Shown: positions 49,497-59,302, numbered from the stretch's first letter. The stretch: DNA of 64,000 nt from Anaerolineaceae bacterium (GCA_016124855.1 WGMX01000056.1:1-64000); one strand, 5' to 3'. The notes: generated by a model not told the origin, from the letters alone. Program-made: numbers and translations.

Positions 49497-52020
49497 ATTT
49501 GAGGTAGGCGAGGATGACGACGAGTGTGCCGCAGAAAACGAGGATACCTGTTGAAAGTCCCGGTGGCTCGAAGCGCAGGTTATAGGTATGACTGCCTTGT
49601 TCAATTGGAATAGCGATGAGTCCCAGAGTTTGATCGCCGACGACATAAGTTGGAACTGTGAACACTTGCACTGCGACCCCATCCATCGTGACTTGCCAAC
49701 CGGGGAAGTTGGCTTCTTGTATCACCAAGTAGTGTTTGTCAAAGTCGTTCCATGTAGCAGATGTATGTATAACGATGTTGTCTTGCTGATAGAGCAGGAC
49801 ATCAGCCGGTTTGACCTGATTCAAAGCAAGATTTGTGGCGTTGTTGGTCAGGATTGGTTCGGAAACGACAAAGGCATAAGGTAAGGCTTGAAGCAATTCG
49901 TAGAGGTCGAATCCTGCTTGGCGAGTTCCACAGTTTACTTGCCGCATGATGGTATCGGCAGTGTAACAAGCGCGCTGTTCGTACCCCGCGGTTAGGATAA
50001 ATTGTTGGACATTGGGCGAGGTAATTGCGCCATCTCGATTTCGTTCTGCGATAAGCCATCGCGGCGGATTCGCAAAGTTCACCATGCTGATGATGGGTTT
50101 AGGTGCGGCTGGTGACCATCCTTCATTGAGTGACCAAACCCGGATTTCATGTTCATATGCGCCAAAGGTGTAAGGTGAGAAGGGAAGCGCAACTGAAGGA
50201 AAGGGTTCGTTTTTATCCGCGCGCCGAATGTTGTCGTAGATGGCATCAAAGGGAACGTTAGCAGTCGAATATTGGAATGCATCCTTGTTGGCTGCCATAA
50301 CATCGAGGATGCCAAAGGCGACGGCGGCAAGCAAGGCAATTTGCAGACTCTTGGCGATAAGCCATGTCGTCAAAAATTGTCGTGGGCGACGGGTGTTATT
50401 TTTAAGGTGTTGAAGGACGACGATAAGCCTATCAATCACAGTTACGGCAAGCAGGATTTGTATTAATCCATGCAATGCATCTAAAAGTGAGGTGTAGCGA
50501 ATAGTGTCAAGCTGCTGCCATATATTGACGTTTCGCATGGCCATCGCAATACGATCAGGCGCGAGCGAGGCGCTGTAGATAACTATGAAAAGCCATCCTA
50601 AGACAGCGATAGCATAGGTGGCAATGAGCAATGGTTTGTATTGCTTAGGTGTTGTGATCGGATGAGTGGTTATCAAATCCCGCAGCCAACCCCACAAGAT
50701 GTCCAGCGCGATACCCGCCAATACAATCCACCAAAGGCTTGCAATCGCCAAAGCCCGTCCGAGAAAACGGAACTGCGCCAATAGGGGAATATGGGCATAC
50801 AGCCATGGAAAGGGTTGGACTTGCCCGCCTGCCCATAACATCATGAGAGAGGCAAGAATAACGGCGGCGGCAATGGCAAGTGCATAATGTCGCTTCCACG
50901 AGACTTGTTTTTTGCGGGAGATGCGACTGATTAACTGCTGTGTGAAAGCCAGTGAAACCAATACGAAAATGATATTACCGATGTAGGCATAATCGACGGC
51001 ATCTGATAGTTTTGACGGATGCTGTAATCCCCAAAGCGGCCATGGTTGCGTCAGGTTATTGAAGGCTTGCCCGATGCTATAGCTGTTTTCAAGTGTTCCA
51101 TCGTTGTTAATGACTTGCTGAACATGGGTAACGAAATCGCGCACTTGCCACACAGGGAAAAATTGCAGCGCTGACAATCCAAAGGCGAATAGGCCAGCAA
51201 TCAACGTGCGTTGTAAACGATCATATCTGAAGCGCCAACGGCCTTGATGACGTTCGATGAGATGAAGCGCGACAATAACCAAACAACATATTGTCGTGTG
51301 CAGGACGTAGTAAATGTTGCCCGCGTAAAACAGCAGAGCAAAGCTGACAGCAAAGAGTATCGGTGCGCGGCGTTTAGAGGAATGCAGTGTCCACCAAAAA
51401 GCTGCGAGTACCAGTGGCGGCCAAGCTAAGCTGCAAGCCAGTTGAAAATGTCCTGCGCCGAACTTGGCGGCGATGCTGCCATTGAGCATATAGAATAGGG
51501 CAGTTGTCACACGGGCAAGCGCACCTAAGCCGATGACCAACCCCAGTGACCACATACCGTAACCAGCGATGAGTAGGGCAATGATAGTAGCAATTTTGCT
51601 GCCTGTGACACCGCCAAATAACAATATGGGAAAGCTGTGAAAAGGATTAAGCAGATAATTGAAAGCATTGTTGATGAGCGGGACGCCGTTACTGAGGTAT
51701 GAATTCCAGAACGGGACATGTCCGTAACGCTGTAAGCCAACCTGAATGGGGACTATGACTCCTGCTAGCCGTTCATGCTCTGTGCCAATTGGACGTACAT
51801 TGGTATCCAAGAAGAGGCTGCTTATCGAGTGCAGATCGAGCGCTGGCGGGGAATATTCAGTGCTTGGTAATGCCGGAGCGTGAAGCACAAAATAGAACAG
51901 ACCGATTAGGGTAATGACTATAAATTCAACAGCAAACGAACGTTTCATGAAGGTTAGTTGTTCATGCGCCCGGTAATGAAACCGCATACCAAAGCGTCCG
52001 CATTTAAGAGTATCCACCAT
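49468..52020 (-). CDS. YfhO-like multi-pass membrane protein
   Basis: 850 residues with about a dozen membrane helices and a large C-terminal extracytoplasmic domain. The N-terminal luminal loop (LHSISSLFLDTNVRPIGTEH, VPFWNSYLSNGVPLINN, FNYLLNPFHSFPI) and the helix bundle resemble the YfhO family of GT-C-like glycosyltransferase or channel proteins. YfhO takes part in glycosylation of lipoteichoic acid in Bacillus. The end domain has the family's HYLVIQEANFPGWQVTMDGVAVQVFTVP pattern followed by a last helix and YKQKSPA. Start uncertain: ATG 52020, or ATG 51948 (MKRSFAVEF) just before the first helix. No ribosome binding site decides it. Confidence 0.75.
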   Translation of the reverse strand: MVDTLKCGRFGMRFHYRAHEQLTFMKRSFAVEFIVITLIGLFYFVLHAPALPSTEYSPPALDLHSISSLFLDTNVRPIGTEHERLAGVIVPIQVGLQRYGHVPFWNSYLSNGVPLINNAFNYLLNPFHSFPILLFGGVTGSKIATIIALLIAGYGMWSLGLVIGLGALARVTTALFYMLNGSIAAKFGAGHFQLACSLAWPPLVLAAFWWTLHSSKRRAPILFAVSFALLFYAGNIYYVLHTTICCLVIVALHLIERHQGRWRFRYDRLQRTLIAGLFAFGLSALQFFPVWQVRDFVTHVQQVINNDGTLENSYSIGQAFNNLTQPWPLWGLQHPSKLSDAVDYAYIGNIIFVLVSLAFTQQLISRISRKKQVSWKRHYALAIAAAVILASLMMLWAGGQVQPFPWLYAHIPLLAQFRFLGRALAIASLWWIVLAGIALDILWGWLRDLITTHPITTPKQYKPLLIATYAIAVLGWLFIVIYSASLAPDRIAMAMRNVNIWQQLDTIRYTSLLDALHGLIQILLAVTVIDRLIVVLQHLKNNTRRPRQFLTTWLIAKSLQIALLAAVAFGILDVMAANKDAFQYSTANVPFDAIYDNIRRADKNEPFPSVALPFSPYTFGAYEHEIRVWSLNEGWSPAAPKPIISMVNFANPPRWLIAERNRDGAITSPNVQQFILTAGYEQRACYTADTIMRQVNCGTRQAGFDLYELLQALPYAFVVSEPILTNNATNLALNQVKPADVLLYQQDNIVIHTSATWNDFDKHYLVIQEANFPGWQVTMDGVAVQVFTVPTYVVGDQTLGLIAIPIEQGSHTYNLRFEPPGLSTGILVFCGTLVVILAYLKFTYKQKSPA

Positions 52021-52278
52021 ACTAGCCTAACATGATTTGGTGATGGTTGATGCGGTGATTCGTGAGTTTAAGATTGGTTTAAACATGATTAAATGACCTC
52101 GTAACAATTCTCAAACAATAATGTGGGAATTGATGGCATTAAGTGGGAAATAGGCGTTAAAAGACAAACTATTTTCTAACCAAATCACCCCCAAATGTTA
52201 GTGGACAAGAGCGCTGCGACCATGATAAATTAGAGAACATATGGTCAAAATAGCAGCATAAATTGTCATCACTCCCTG

Positions 52279-52307
52279 ACCCCCACTTGATCGCTTAAAT
52301 GGGGGTT
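52279..52307. other. Hairpin upstream of nrdJ
   Basis: ACCCCCA (52279-52285) with TGGGGGT (52301-52307) around a 15-nt loop, about 60 nt before nrdJ. It is T-rich behind (TCTCTATCTCTATT) but has no clean U-run. Could be a terminator or a leader structure. The rest of the 347-nt gap shows nothing convincing, and I saw no cobalamin-riboswitch core. Confidence 0.4.
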
Positions 52308-52367
52308 CTCTATCTCTATTAGGGTTATTACTTCGGTGTTTATTTATTGAGGGAAAGGACGTTAAGG

Positions 52368-55300
52368 ATGGTTCAAACCAAGGCGGCTGAAAAGAATGCA
52401 TTGCATGAGCTTGGTTATAAAATATTCCTCGACCGTTATGCCCAAAAGGACATGACACGCTCAACTCTAGCGGTGGGCGATACCGTAATTGTGGTGGTCG
52501 ATTCTAAAACCGGGCAGCGTGAAATTGGTACCGTAACGGCTATCAATATGCCCAAAGTGACTGTCCAACTCCTCGACGGGGATATTACCGAGCGTGATAT
52601 TGAACAGGTCGATAAACCGTTGGAAACGGATCCCGGTCAGATGATGGATCGTGTGGCAGCGGGTATCGCAGCCATTGAGAAGAATTCCAAACTACGGAAA
52701 CAGTGGACAGAGCGCTTCCGTTGGATGTTGGATGATTGGAAATTTGTCCCGGCGGGGCGTATATTAACCGCTGCTGGTACAGATCAATTACTAACTTATT
52801 ATAATTGCTATGTGGTGCCGTCCCCGAAAGATTCGCGCGGTGGCATTATTGAAACACTGCGGCAGATGACCGAAATTATGTCACGCGGCGGTGGTGTTGG
52901 CATCAATATTTCATCACTGCGTCCTCGGCACTGGTATGTGAAGGGCGTGAATGGTCGTTCGAGCGGTGCGGTTTCATGGGGAGCACTTTACAGCTTCGTC
53001 ACAGGCTTGATCGAGCAGGGCGGAAGCAGGCGCGGAGCTCTTATGCTCATCCTCAATGACTGGCATCCTGACGTATTTGACTTCATCAACAGCAAGCGCA
53101 AAGCGGGTCAGGTCACAAACGCGAACATTAGCGTCGGTGTGAGCGACAAGCTGATGGAAGCGGTTAAAGCTGATGGTGATTGGGATTTGAAGTTCCCTGA
53201 TACGGGCGATCCTGAATATGACGACCTTTGGGACGGTGACATCGACAAGTGGATTGCTGATGGTCACGAGGTTATTCCCTATAAGACAGTGAAGGCGCGT
53301 GAAATCTGGAATGCGATCATTGAAAGTGCGTGGGCGAGTGCTGAACCGGGCGTGTTCTTCAATGAACGCTACAACAAGATGTCGAACAGCCACTATTTCG
53401 CACCGATCATTTGTACTAATCCGTGTGTGACAGGCGATACTCGCATCCATACCAATCGTGGTTTGGTGAAAGCTCGTGAACTGTTTGACAATGAAACCGA
53501 AATTGAAGTGACGATTGATGGTCGTTTTGGTTTAACCAACGCAACCACACCTTCGACTCGCGTTTTCAGAACAGGTGTAAAACCTGTTTTCCGGCTTCAA
53601 ACCGAAGAAGGTTATTTTGTTCGCGCGACCGCTGACCACCGCTTTATGACTCCAAGTGGTTGGATGCAAATGAACCAGCTTAAGACTGGCGACAAGATTC
53701 ACATTTTGAATCGCAAAGGCGGATTTGGTGAACAAGGTTCACTCGAACTGGGGCGTGTGTTGGGTTGGTTGGTTGGTGACGGAACAGTTAAAAGTGATGA
53801 GGCTGTCTTGTCATTCTTTGGAGAAGAAAAGCAAGAACTTGCTCCGATGTTTGCCGAACATGTTAATGACTTGGTTGCCCCACTAACCAAGAATCAGACA
53901 CGTACTTACACCGTTGGTATTGGACAGGTTGTGGAGCGTGACGAAGCGCGGGTAAGCTCGGCGCGGTTGCACCAAATCGCTGAACAATATGGTTTGACAG
54001 AAACCAAACATCGTGTACCCGAATCTGTTTTCCAAGGTTCAGAGGTGATGCAGCGTGGCTTCCTGCAAGCGCTGTTTACGGCTGATGGCAGTTTCCAAGA
54101 TGGTGGAGTAAAAGGCGCAAGCATTCGTTTGGCTGCCAACCAGCTTGAATTGCTGGAAGGCGTGCAACAGTTGCTTGGCAACTTTGGTATTGCCAGCCGC
54201 ATTTACCGGAATCGGCGTGATGCGGGTTATCGCATGATGCCGGATAGCAATCGCGAACCGAAATCGTATTGGTGCGAAGCACAGCATGAACTGGTCATTA
54301 GCAAGCAGAATATGGCTGTTTTCGCGGAAGAAATCGGCTTCATGATGGACTACAAGCAAACTGGATTGGAAGATTATATTAGCCGAGGCAAGCGTGGTCC
54401 GTATATGGAGCGCTTCACTGCAACTGTCGAGTCGATCGTATCTGATGGTATCGAAGAAGTCTTTGATCTCACCGAATCAGCCACTCATTCATTTGTTGGA
54501 AATAATTTAGTTGTTCATAATTGTGGTGAACAGGGATTACCAGCTTTTGGAGTCTGTAACCTCGGTGCGATCAATTTAGCGAAGTTTTACGACGAAGAAA
54601 CGCATGATGTGAACTGGGATGATCTCGATAAGACGGCGCGTTATTCAACCCGTTTCCTCGATAACGTCATTGACAGCACACCGTATTTCTTTGACGAGAA
54701 CAAACAACAGCAGTTGAGCGAACGCCGCGTCGGTTTGAACAACATGGGCTTGGCTGAACTAATGGTCAAGCTGGAAATTCGCTATGGCAGTGACGAATCG
54801 GTGGCTTTCATCGACAAGCTGTATGGTTTCCTCGCGCGGGCGATTTATGAAACGTCAGTTGAATTGGCGCAAGAGAAGGGTGCGTTCCCGCAGTTCAAGG
54901 CGGATCAATTCCTCAAGAGCGGTTACATGCAGTCGATGCCCAAAGATATTCAAGAGAAAGTCCGTAAGCACGGGATCCGCAATGTGACGCTGACCACGCA
55001 AGCACCGACCGGTACAACGGGAACAATGGTTAATACATCAACCGGTATTGAGCCGTTTTTCTCGTGGGTATATTACCGCAAGAGCCGCCTCGGTTTGCAC
55101 GAGGAACAAGTACCGCTGGTCAAGGAATGGTTTGAGGCTCATCCGGGCGAAACCGAACTGCCGGATTACTTTGTGACGGCGATGGATTTGTCACCCGAAG
55201 AACATATTAAGGTACAGGCTGCGATTCAGCGCTGGGTGGACAGCAGCATCAGCAAAACCTGCAACGTACCGAATGAATATACAGTCGAGCAGGTCAGCGA

Positions 55301-56117
55301 TTTGTACCTGTATATGTATGACATGGGTTGCAAAGGTGGCACGATTTACCGCGACGGCAGCCGTGATGAACAGGTACTCATGCTCAAAGGCGACGAACGC
55401 GCTGAGAGCGAAATGTCCAAGATCAAGGGTGAGGATAAGGAAAGCGTCAAGGTAGTCGAAGTGGTGGTCGAGAAGCCTGTTGAGCAGGTGGCGACACCGC
55501 ACCGTGTCTATCCCCGTCCGAAGCGCTTATCAGGCGTGACGGTCAGCCGTAAGACACCGTTTGGCACGGCCTTCATCACCATGAACAGCGATGAGTTGGG
55601 CAATCCGTTTGAGGTGTTTATCACCATTGGTAAGGCAGGCAGTGACTTGCAGGCGGATGCCGAAGGTTTAGGACGGATGCTTTCGCTGCAACTGCGGACG
55701 ACTGCACCACAAAACCGTATGGAGATGCTCAAGCTGATTGTCGAACAGTTGCAGGGCATCGGCGGTTCACGCTCGGTTGGGATGGGACCGCAGCGTGTGA
55801 TTTCGCTGCCGGATGCGGTAGCTGGTGCGCTGGTTGAACATTACCTGACGCAGTCGGTATCCCAGCAGTTGGATTTGCCAATGGGTAATGGGAATGGACA
55901 AAGTACCCAAGCTGCGCTGCCGCAAGCCACGGCGGCTCCCGTGAACTGGCAAGGGAGCGAGGCCGCTGCGCCGCACAGCCATACCAACGGCAACGGTCAT
56001 GTGACCACAACAGGGTATAAGGTAAGAGCCGATCTTTGCCCAAGCTGCGGTACGGTCAGTTTGATCCGTATCGAAGGCTGCGAGAAGTGCGACGTATGCG
56101 GTTACAGCCGCTGCTAA
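52368..56117 (+). CDS. nrdJ: Class II (adenosylcobalamin-dependent) ribonucleotide reductase with intein
   Basis: 1249-residue precursor from ATG 52368 (AAAGGA 8 nt before; TTG 52347 is less likely). It reduces ribonucleotides to deoxyribonucleotides. The extein has NCYVVPSPKDSRGGI with the first redox Cys, the MSRGGGVGINISSLRP loop, GGSRRGALMLIL, and after the intein CGEQGLPAFGVCNLGAINL with the thiyl-radical Cys. TQAPTGTTGTM and the SSISKTCNVPNEYT segment follow. A TSCPD domain (KRLSGVTVSRKTPFGTAFIT) and a zinc ribbon (CPSCG...CEKCDVCGYSRC) end it, the latter also supplying the shuttle cysteines. The N-terminus has a ~50-residue beta insertion (LAVGDTVIVVVDSKTGQREI). Removing the 366-residue intein leaves ~883 residues, normal for NrdJ. 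Confidence 0.95.
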   Translation: MVQTKAAEKNALHELGYKIFLDRYAQKDMTRSTLAVGDTVIVVVDSKTGQREIGTVTAINMPKVTVQLLDGDITERDIEQVDKPLETDPGQMMDRVAAGIAAIEKNSKLRKQWTERFRWMLDDWKFVPAGRILTAAGTDQLLTYYNCYVVPSPKDSRGGIIETLRQMTEIMSRGGGVGINISSLRPRHWYVKGVNGRSSGAVSWGALYSFVTGLIEQGGSRRGALMLILNDWHPDVFDFINSKRKAGQVTNANISVGVSDKLMEAVKADGDWDLKFPDTGDPEYDDLWDGDIDKWIADGHEVIPYKTVKAREIWNAIIESAWASAEPGVFFNERYNKMSNSHYFAPIICTNPCVTGDTRIHTNRGLVKARELFDNETEIEVTIDGRFGLTNATTPSTRVFRTGVKPVFRLQTEEGYFVRATADHRFMTPSGWMQMNQLKTGDKIHILNRKGGFGEQGSLELGRVLGWLVGDGTVKSDEAVLSFFGEEKQELAPMFAEHVNDLVAPLTKNQTRTYTVGIGQVVERDEARVSSARLHQIAEQYGLTETKHRVPESVFQGSEVMQRGFLQALFTADGSFQDGGVKGASIRLAANQLELLEGVQQLLGNFGIASRIYRNRRDAGYRMMPDSNREPKSYWCEAQHELVISKQNMAVFAEEIGFMMDYKQTGLEDYISRGKRGPYMERFTATVESIVSDGIEEVFDLTESATHSFVGNNLVVHNCGEQGLPAFGVCNLGAINLAKFYDEETHDVNWDDLDKTARYSTRFLDNVIDSTPYFFDENKQQQLSERRVGLNNMGLAELMVKLEIRYGSDESVAFIDKLYGFLARAIYETSVELAQEKGAFPQFKADQFLKSGYMQSMPKDIQEKVRKHGIRNVTLTTQAPTGTTGTMVNTSTGIEPFFSWVYYRKSRLGLHEEQVPLVKEWFEAHPGETELPDYFVTAMDLSPEEHIKVQAAIQRWVDSSISKTCNVPNEYTVEQVSDLYLYMYDMGCKGGTIYRDGSRDEQVLMLKGDERAESEMSKIKGEDKESVKVVEVVVEKPVEQVATPHRVYPRPKRLSGVTVSRKTPFGTAFITMNSDELGNPFEVFITIGKAGSDLQADAEGLGRMLSLQLRTTAPQNRMEMLKLIVEQLQGIGGSRSVGMGPQRVISLPDAVAGALVEHYLTQSVSQQLDLPMGNGNGQSTQAALPQATAAPVNWQGSEAAAPHSHTNGNGHVTTTGYKVRADLCPSCGTVSLIRIEGCEKCDVCGYSRC
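53424..54521 (+). other. Intein with LAGLIDADG homing endonuclease inside nrdJ
   Basis: 366 residues (353-718 of the precursor) that split the conserved NP-CGEQG site of NrdJ. Splicing residues look intact: Cys1 in CVTGDTRIHT (block A), a block B TADHRF (with His), the penultimate His and terminal Asn in NNLVVHN, and Cys as the first residue of the following extein. Between them lie two dodecapeptide motifs, LGWLVGDGTV and LQALFTADGSF, each keeping its Asp, so the homing endonuclease may be active. Insertion at an active-site loop is typical for RNR inteins. Base composition is close to the host gene. Confidence 0.92.
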
Positions 56118-56142
56118 GTCCGATTTGATAGAGGATTGACGG

Positions 56143-56166
56143 AAGGGCGGTCGCGAGATCGCCCTT
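56143..56166 (+). terminator. nrdJ terminator
   Basis: AAGGGCG pairs with CGCCCTT around a short GC-rich stem-loop, followed by TTCTATTT. Confidence 0.75.
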
Positions 56167-56244
56167 TTCTATTTATCTATACTTTGAGTTTTAGACGTTG
56201 TATACTAAATCCCCTTTCAACACACAGATGAGATAAAAAGCGAT

Positions 56245-56841
56245 ATGTTCAATGAGTTTGGTGGCGGTGACGCGGATTTTTGGCAGGAACCGGATTTTTT
56301 GTTAGCGGATTTGGTATCGGGCTTCGTCAACAAGGGTGGAATGGAATTGGGCATCACCCTTTTTGTAAAAGGGTTGGTACTGACCGGAACACTGACAAGT
56401 GAGCAGGATTATTTAAAGGCCATCAGCGGCATGTTTGCCACGCAGGCCAAAAAATCGCTCGTGAATCCTTCCAAACAAGAGATCAAGAACACAGAAGATG
56501 TATTCGACTTCACCGGTTTAGCCGAAGATGTTGACCTCACCGAACTTTACGGACAGCGCGATGCCGAGTTCGATGATGACACCGCCGAACCGGATGAGCA
56601 TGAATTTGAAGCACCGGATGAACCGGACGACGATGACCGGACGATGCCGAACATTCGCTACCTGCATCTCAAAGACCCGGTGATTATTCAGCCGCAGCCA
56701 GCCGTCAGTTTTACGCATACCCAAGTGTCGATATTGCGTGTCAAGCTGACCACAATTGATGGTTGGATGGTGGGGAAGGTCACTGTTGATGATGACCTTG
56801 AGGATTTTCCGCCGCCTCCACCGAATGAAATACGGCATTAG
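56245..56841 (+). CDS. GvpU-like protein, tentative
   Basis: 198 residues. The N-terminal LLADLVSGFVNKGGMELGITLFVKGLVLTGTLTSEQDYLKAI and the later NIRYLHLKDPVII...VSILRVKLTTIDGWMVGKV follow the pattern of the gas-vesicle accessory protein GvpU as I remember it. Between them lies a ~50-residue acidic stretch (DEHEFEAPDEPDDDDR), and the protein ends in a Pro-rich tail. No other gas-vesicle gene is in the window, so a general role for this domain is more likely than vesicle formation. Soluble; no membrane segment. Confidence 0.6.
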   Translation: MFNEFGGGDADFWQEPDFLLADLVSGFVNKGGMELGITLFVKGLVLTGTLTSEQDYLKAISGMFATQAKKSLVNPSKQEIKNTEDVFDFTGLAEDVDLTELYGQRDAEFDDDTAEPDEHEFEAPDEPDDDDRTMPNIRYLHLKDPVIIQPQPAVSFTHTQVSILRVKLTTIDGWMVGKVTVDDDLEDFPPPPPNEIRH

Positions 56842-56931
56842 GTAATCGCAAGTCTTTAGCCATTATTGATATTTGAGGCTCACATATCCTCAGAAACAAT
56901 TGTGCGGGCGACTAATTAAAGGCAGGTTGAA

Positions 56932-57786
56932 GTGAACACGATTCGCCAGCTTACGCCGTTTTTGTGGGTCGTACCAAGCCGTTTTTATTACAACAGCGGG
57001 GTCATTATCAGTCAAAACAAAGCAGCTATCATTGACGCAGGAATGGCTGATGATGAAGTTGCTGCTATTCGCGAGTTTATTCAAGAAAAACCGGCCAAGC
57101 TTGAAGCGCTTGTACTTACCCACAGCCATCCCGATCACATTCTAGGGCCGCGTCACTTTCCCGACATTTCGTTGTATGCTCATTCTGATTTCGCTCAAGA
57201 AGCGACAAGGGTGCAAGAGCAGCTAGTCAGCACCTTCAACAATTGGGCACAGCAAGAAAACTTCAATTTGGTTGTGCCTTTTACCTTACCCATTCCTAGT
57301 TATTCACTTGGCAATGACAGCAACTTCAGAATTGGTGAGATTGTCTTTCAAGTTTATCATTTCCCCGGTCATGCTCCAGATATGATTGCTCTTTATCATC
57401 CAGAAAGCCGTTTGTTGTGGGCTTCCGATATGTTGAGTGATGCTGTAATTCCCATAGTGCAGCATAGTGTTATTGAGTATGAAAAATCACTTTCGCGAGT
57501 CGCTGAGATGGATATCGCAATCCAAATTCCGGGACATGGCGATCCCTCGACGGATGCCGTTGAGGTCAAAAAGCGCTTGGATGAGGATCGTACCTATTTG
57601 GCTGAACTCCAGCAACGGGTCAAGTTAGCAGTTGATGCGGGTAAATCACTTGAGGAAACTGAAGCGGAATGCGAAAGCATGAATTTCAAGGAACGCGAGT
57701 GGAATTTGGAAGGTCATAAAAGGAATATTTCGTGGGTATGGAATGAGTTCAACAATCCACGAAGTGCTATGACAAATCTTCAGTAG
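56932..57786 (+). CDS. MBL-fold metallo-hydrolase
   Basis: 284 residues from GTG 56932 (AGG 5 nt before). Metal-binding motif THSHPDH (~residues 63-69), FPGHAPDMIALYHPESRLLWASDMLSD with the third His and bridging Asp, and IPGHGDPSTDA with the last His. A C-terminal helical extension (RTYLAELQQRVKLAVDAGKSLEETEAE) is as in glyoxalase-II-like and related hydrolases. The substrate cannot be told. A very strong terminator follows. Confidence 0.88.
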   Translation: MNTIRQLTPFLWVVPSRFYYNSGVIISQNKAAIIDAGMADDEVAAIREFIQEKPAKLEALVLTHSHPDHILGPRHFPDISLYAHSDFAQEATRVQEQLVSTFNNWAQQENFNLVVPFTLPIPSYSLGNDSNFRIGEIVFQVYHFPGHAPDMIALYHPESRLLWASDMLSDAVIPIVQHSVIEYEKSLSRVAEMDIAIQIPGHGDPSTDAVEVKKRLDEDRTYLAELQQRVKLAVDAGKSLEETEAECESMNFKEREWNLEGHKRNISWVWNEFNNPRSAMTNLQ

Positions 57787-57806
57787 AAATTTCTGATCGT
57801 TAAATG

Positions 57807-57839
57807 AAGAGTGCGGTCTCACGAGATCGCACTCTTTTT
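57807..57839. terminator. Strong bidirectional terminator
   Basis: AAGAGTGCG pairs with CGCACTCTT, continued by TCTC/GAGA with an ACG loop, then TTTTTA. It lies between the convergent MBL gene and the SnoaL-like gene. Confidence 0.85.
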
Positions 57840-57854
57840 ATTGCTATGAATACC

Positions 57855-58331
57855 TTAGAGCAATTGGCGAAGTTCTTGGGTGAGCGCGTCAGAAAGTTCA
57901 GGACGACCATCAAAGCGGGCAGGGGTGTTCTGGAAAAACGCGATGCGCCATTGATTATCTTGGTAAGCGGCGACTAAAGATTGGATAGCATTGCGCTCCG
58001 GATTAATTTCAGTTTTACCGGGTGGGATCATCCCGACTACAGCGCGAAGGATGGCTGTTTGTGGTGAAAGAAAACGGACCTCCCGAACTTTAGCGATATA
58101 AGCAGCGGTTTTATGGTGGGTAAATATGCCGCTGAGTGTCAATTCGATTTCGGAAACGCCGTTCATTTGGCTGCCATCGTAGCCGACAACATTGGCATCG
58201 TCAGCAAAGCTGACCGCGAACCCGTGAGCATCTTGATTGTTCCATGCTTCTAACAGGTGTCGATAAAGATCAATGATGGGCCGTTCACTATCTGAAACCT
58301 GACCTTCGGTATTGACTGTTTGTGGTGTCAT
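57855..58331 (-). CDS. SgcJ/EcaC-type (SnoaL-like) protein
   Basis: 158 residues. An NTF2-like cone fold of the SgcJ/EcaC group: IDLYRHLLEAWNNQDAHGFAVSFADDANVVGYDGSQMNG near the start, VREVRFLSPQTAILRAVVGMI, and WRIAFFQNTPARFDGRPE at the end. Members of this group may hydrolyse or isomerise small ligands, or merely bind them. ATG 58331 has TAGGA 6-7 nt upstream. Monocistronic. Confidence 0.85.
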   Translation of the reverse strand: MTPQTVNTEGQVSDSERPIIDLYRHLLEAWNNQDAHGFAVSFADDANVVGYDGSQMNGVSEIELTLSGIFTHHKTAAYIAKVREVRFLSPQTAILRAVVGMIPPGKTEINPERNAIQSLVAAYQDNQWRIAFFQNTPARFDGRPELSDALTQELRQLL

Positions 58332-58454
58332 TTATAATCCTATCGGTTTCGAGGGGGGAGCCGTTCAGTGTAGAACGGAATTCCTAACAGTCAAGGTTGA
58401 ATGACGTGGGTGCAGGTTGGATGTCTGTGGGGGAGAAGTTAACGAGGTGAGGAG

Positions 58455-59099
58455 TTGAGGAATGTATGGCAGTCGGTGCGTCGGGTCAGGTTTAAGCGGT
58501 TGATACTTCTGGCGTTATTGCTGTGGCTGTGGCTGATGTTTGTCATTGCCATGATTGTGGATGGATATGGTCGGGTTGACCGCGCGCAGCCCGCAGATGT
58601 TATTGTGATTCTTGGTGCAGGTGTCCAGCGGGACAATACACCGGGACTAGCGATGCGGCGGCGGGTGAGCCATGCTGCCGATTTGTGGCGCGCAGGCTAC
58701 GCCCCGGTTGTGATTTGCACCGGCGGCAAGCCGGAAAACCGGTCTCGCAGCGAAGCGGATACCTGTGCCGAACTATTGCTTAAAGAACAGGGCTTACCAG
58801 AATCGGCGGTTTTACTAGAAGATCAAAGCCGCAGCACAGAGGAAAACGCCATGTTTACACGTAAGCTGATGCAGGAACACGGTTGGCAGTCGGTCATTAT
58901 TTCCAGCGATAACTATCATGTATTTCGGGCGCGCAGGCTGTTCGCTAATGAGGGGATGATCGTCTATACCAGTCCCTCGGCTGAACAAGCTCCGGGTGGT
59001 ATGTATGTAACCTATCTGATACGCGAGGTCGCTGCTTTACAATGGCAGTTGGTGAAAGAGGTGTTGAACTTGCCAATTACTTATGTGCAGGGAATCTAG
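58455..59099 (+). CDS. YdcF/SanA-like DUF218 membrane protein
   Basis: 214 residues from TTG 58455 (GAGG 7 nt before). One N-terminal membrane helix (LILLALLLWLWLMFVIAMIV) anchors a DUF218 domain: ADVIVILGAGVQRDNTPGLAMRRRVSHAADLWRAG, CTGGKPENRSRSEADTCAE, LLEDQSRSTEENAMFTRKLM and IISSDNYHVFRARRLF. Relatives (SanA, ElyC, YdcF) affect envelope integrity and lipid-carrier use. The reaction is unknown. The domain should face the outside of the membrane. Confidence 0.85.
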   Translation: MRNVWQSVRRVRFKRLILLALLLWLWLMFVIAMIVDGYGRVDRAQPADVIVILGAGVQRDNTPGLAMRRRVSHAADLWRAGYAPVVICTGGKPENRSRSEADTCAELLLKEQGLPESAVLLEDQSRSTEENAMFTRKLMQEHGWQSVIISSDNYHVFRARRLFANEGMIVYTSPSAEQAPGGMYVTYLIREVAALQWQLVKEVLNLPITYVQGI

Positions 59100-59302
59100 T
59101 CGTTATATCAACTGTTATACGTGGGGTGAACGTAGGGTAGATCAGCTATAAGTCGGATGTCACTATAAATAGCTTTCACATATAATCAAGTTGGGGATAT
59201 GCCGCCGAAGTGGTGAGCTTAGCTCCTATGTTATGATATGAACACCCGCGTTTTTTATAGACGCAACCAACTGCAACCCGTTATTGATGCAGGGGAGAGG
59301 GC
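59100..59302. other. Gap upstream of the alpha-2-macroglobulin gene
   Basis: 203 bases, AT-rich, with TATAAT-like words (CATATAATCA ~59180, GTTATGATA ~59230) and a strong ribosome binding site (GGGGAGAGG) at the end. No gene or clear hairpin seen. Confidence 0.4.

Noticed and set aside
52021..52367. Cobalamin riboswitch or NrdR boxes before nrdJ
   Set aside because: No B12-box-like core and no ACACAATATATTGTGT-like pair were found; only a C/G-rich hairpin is present.
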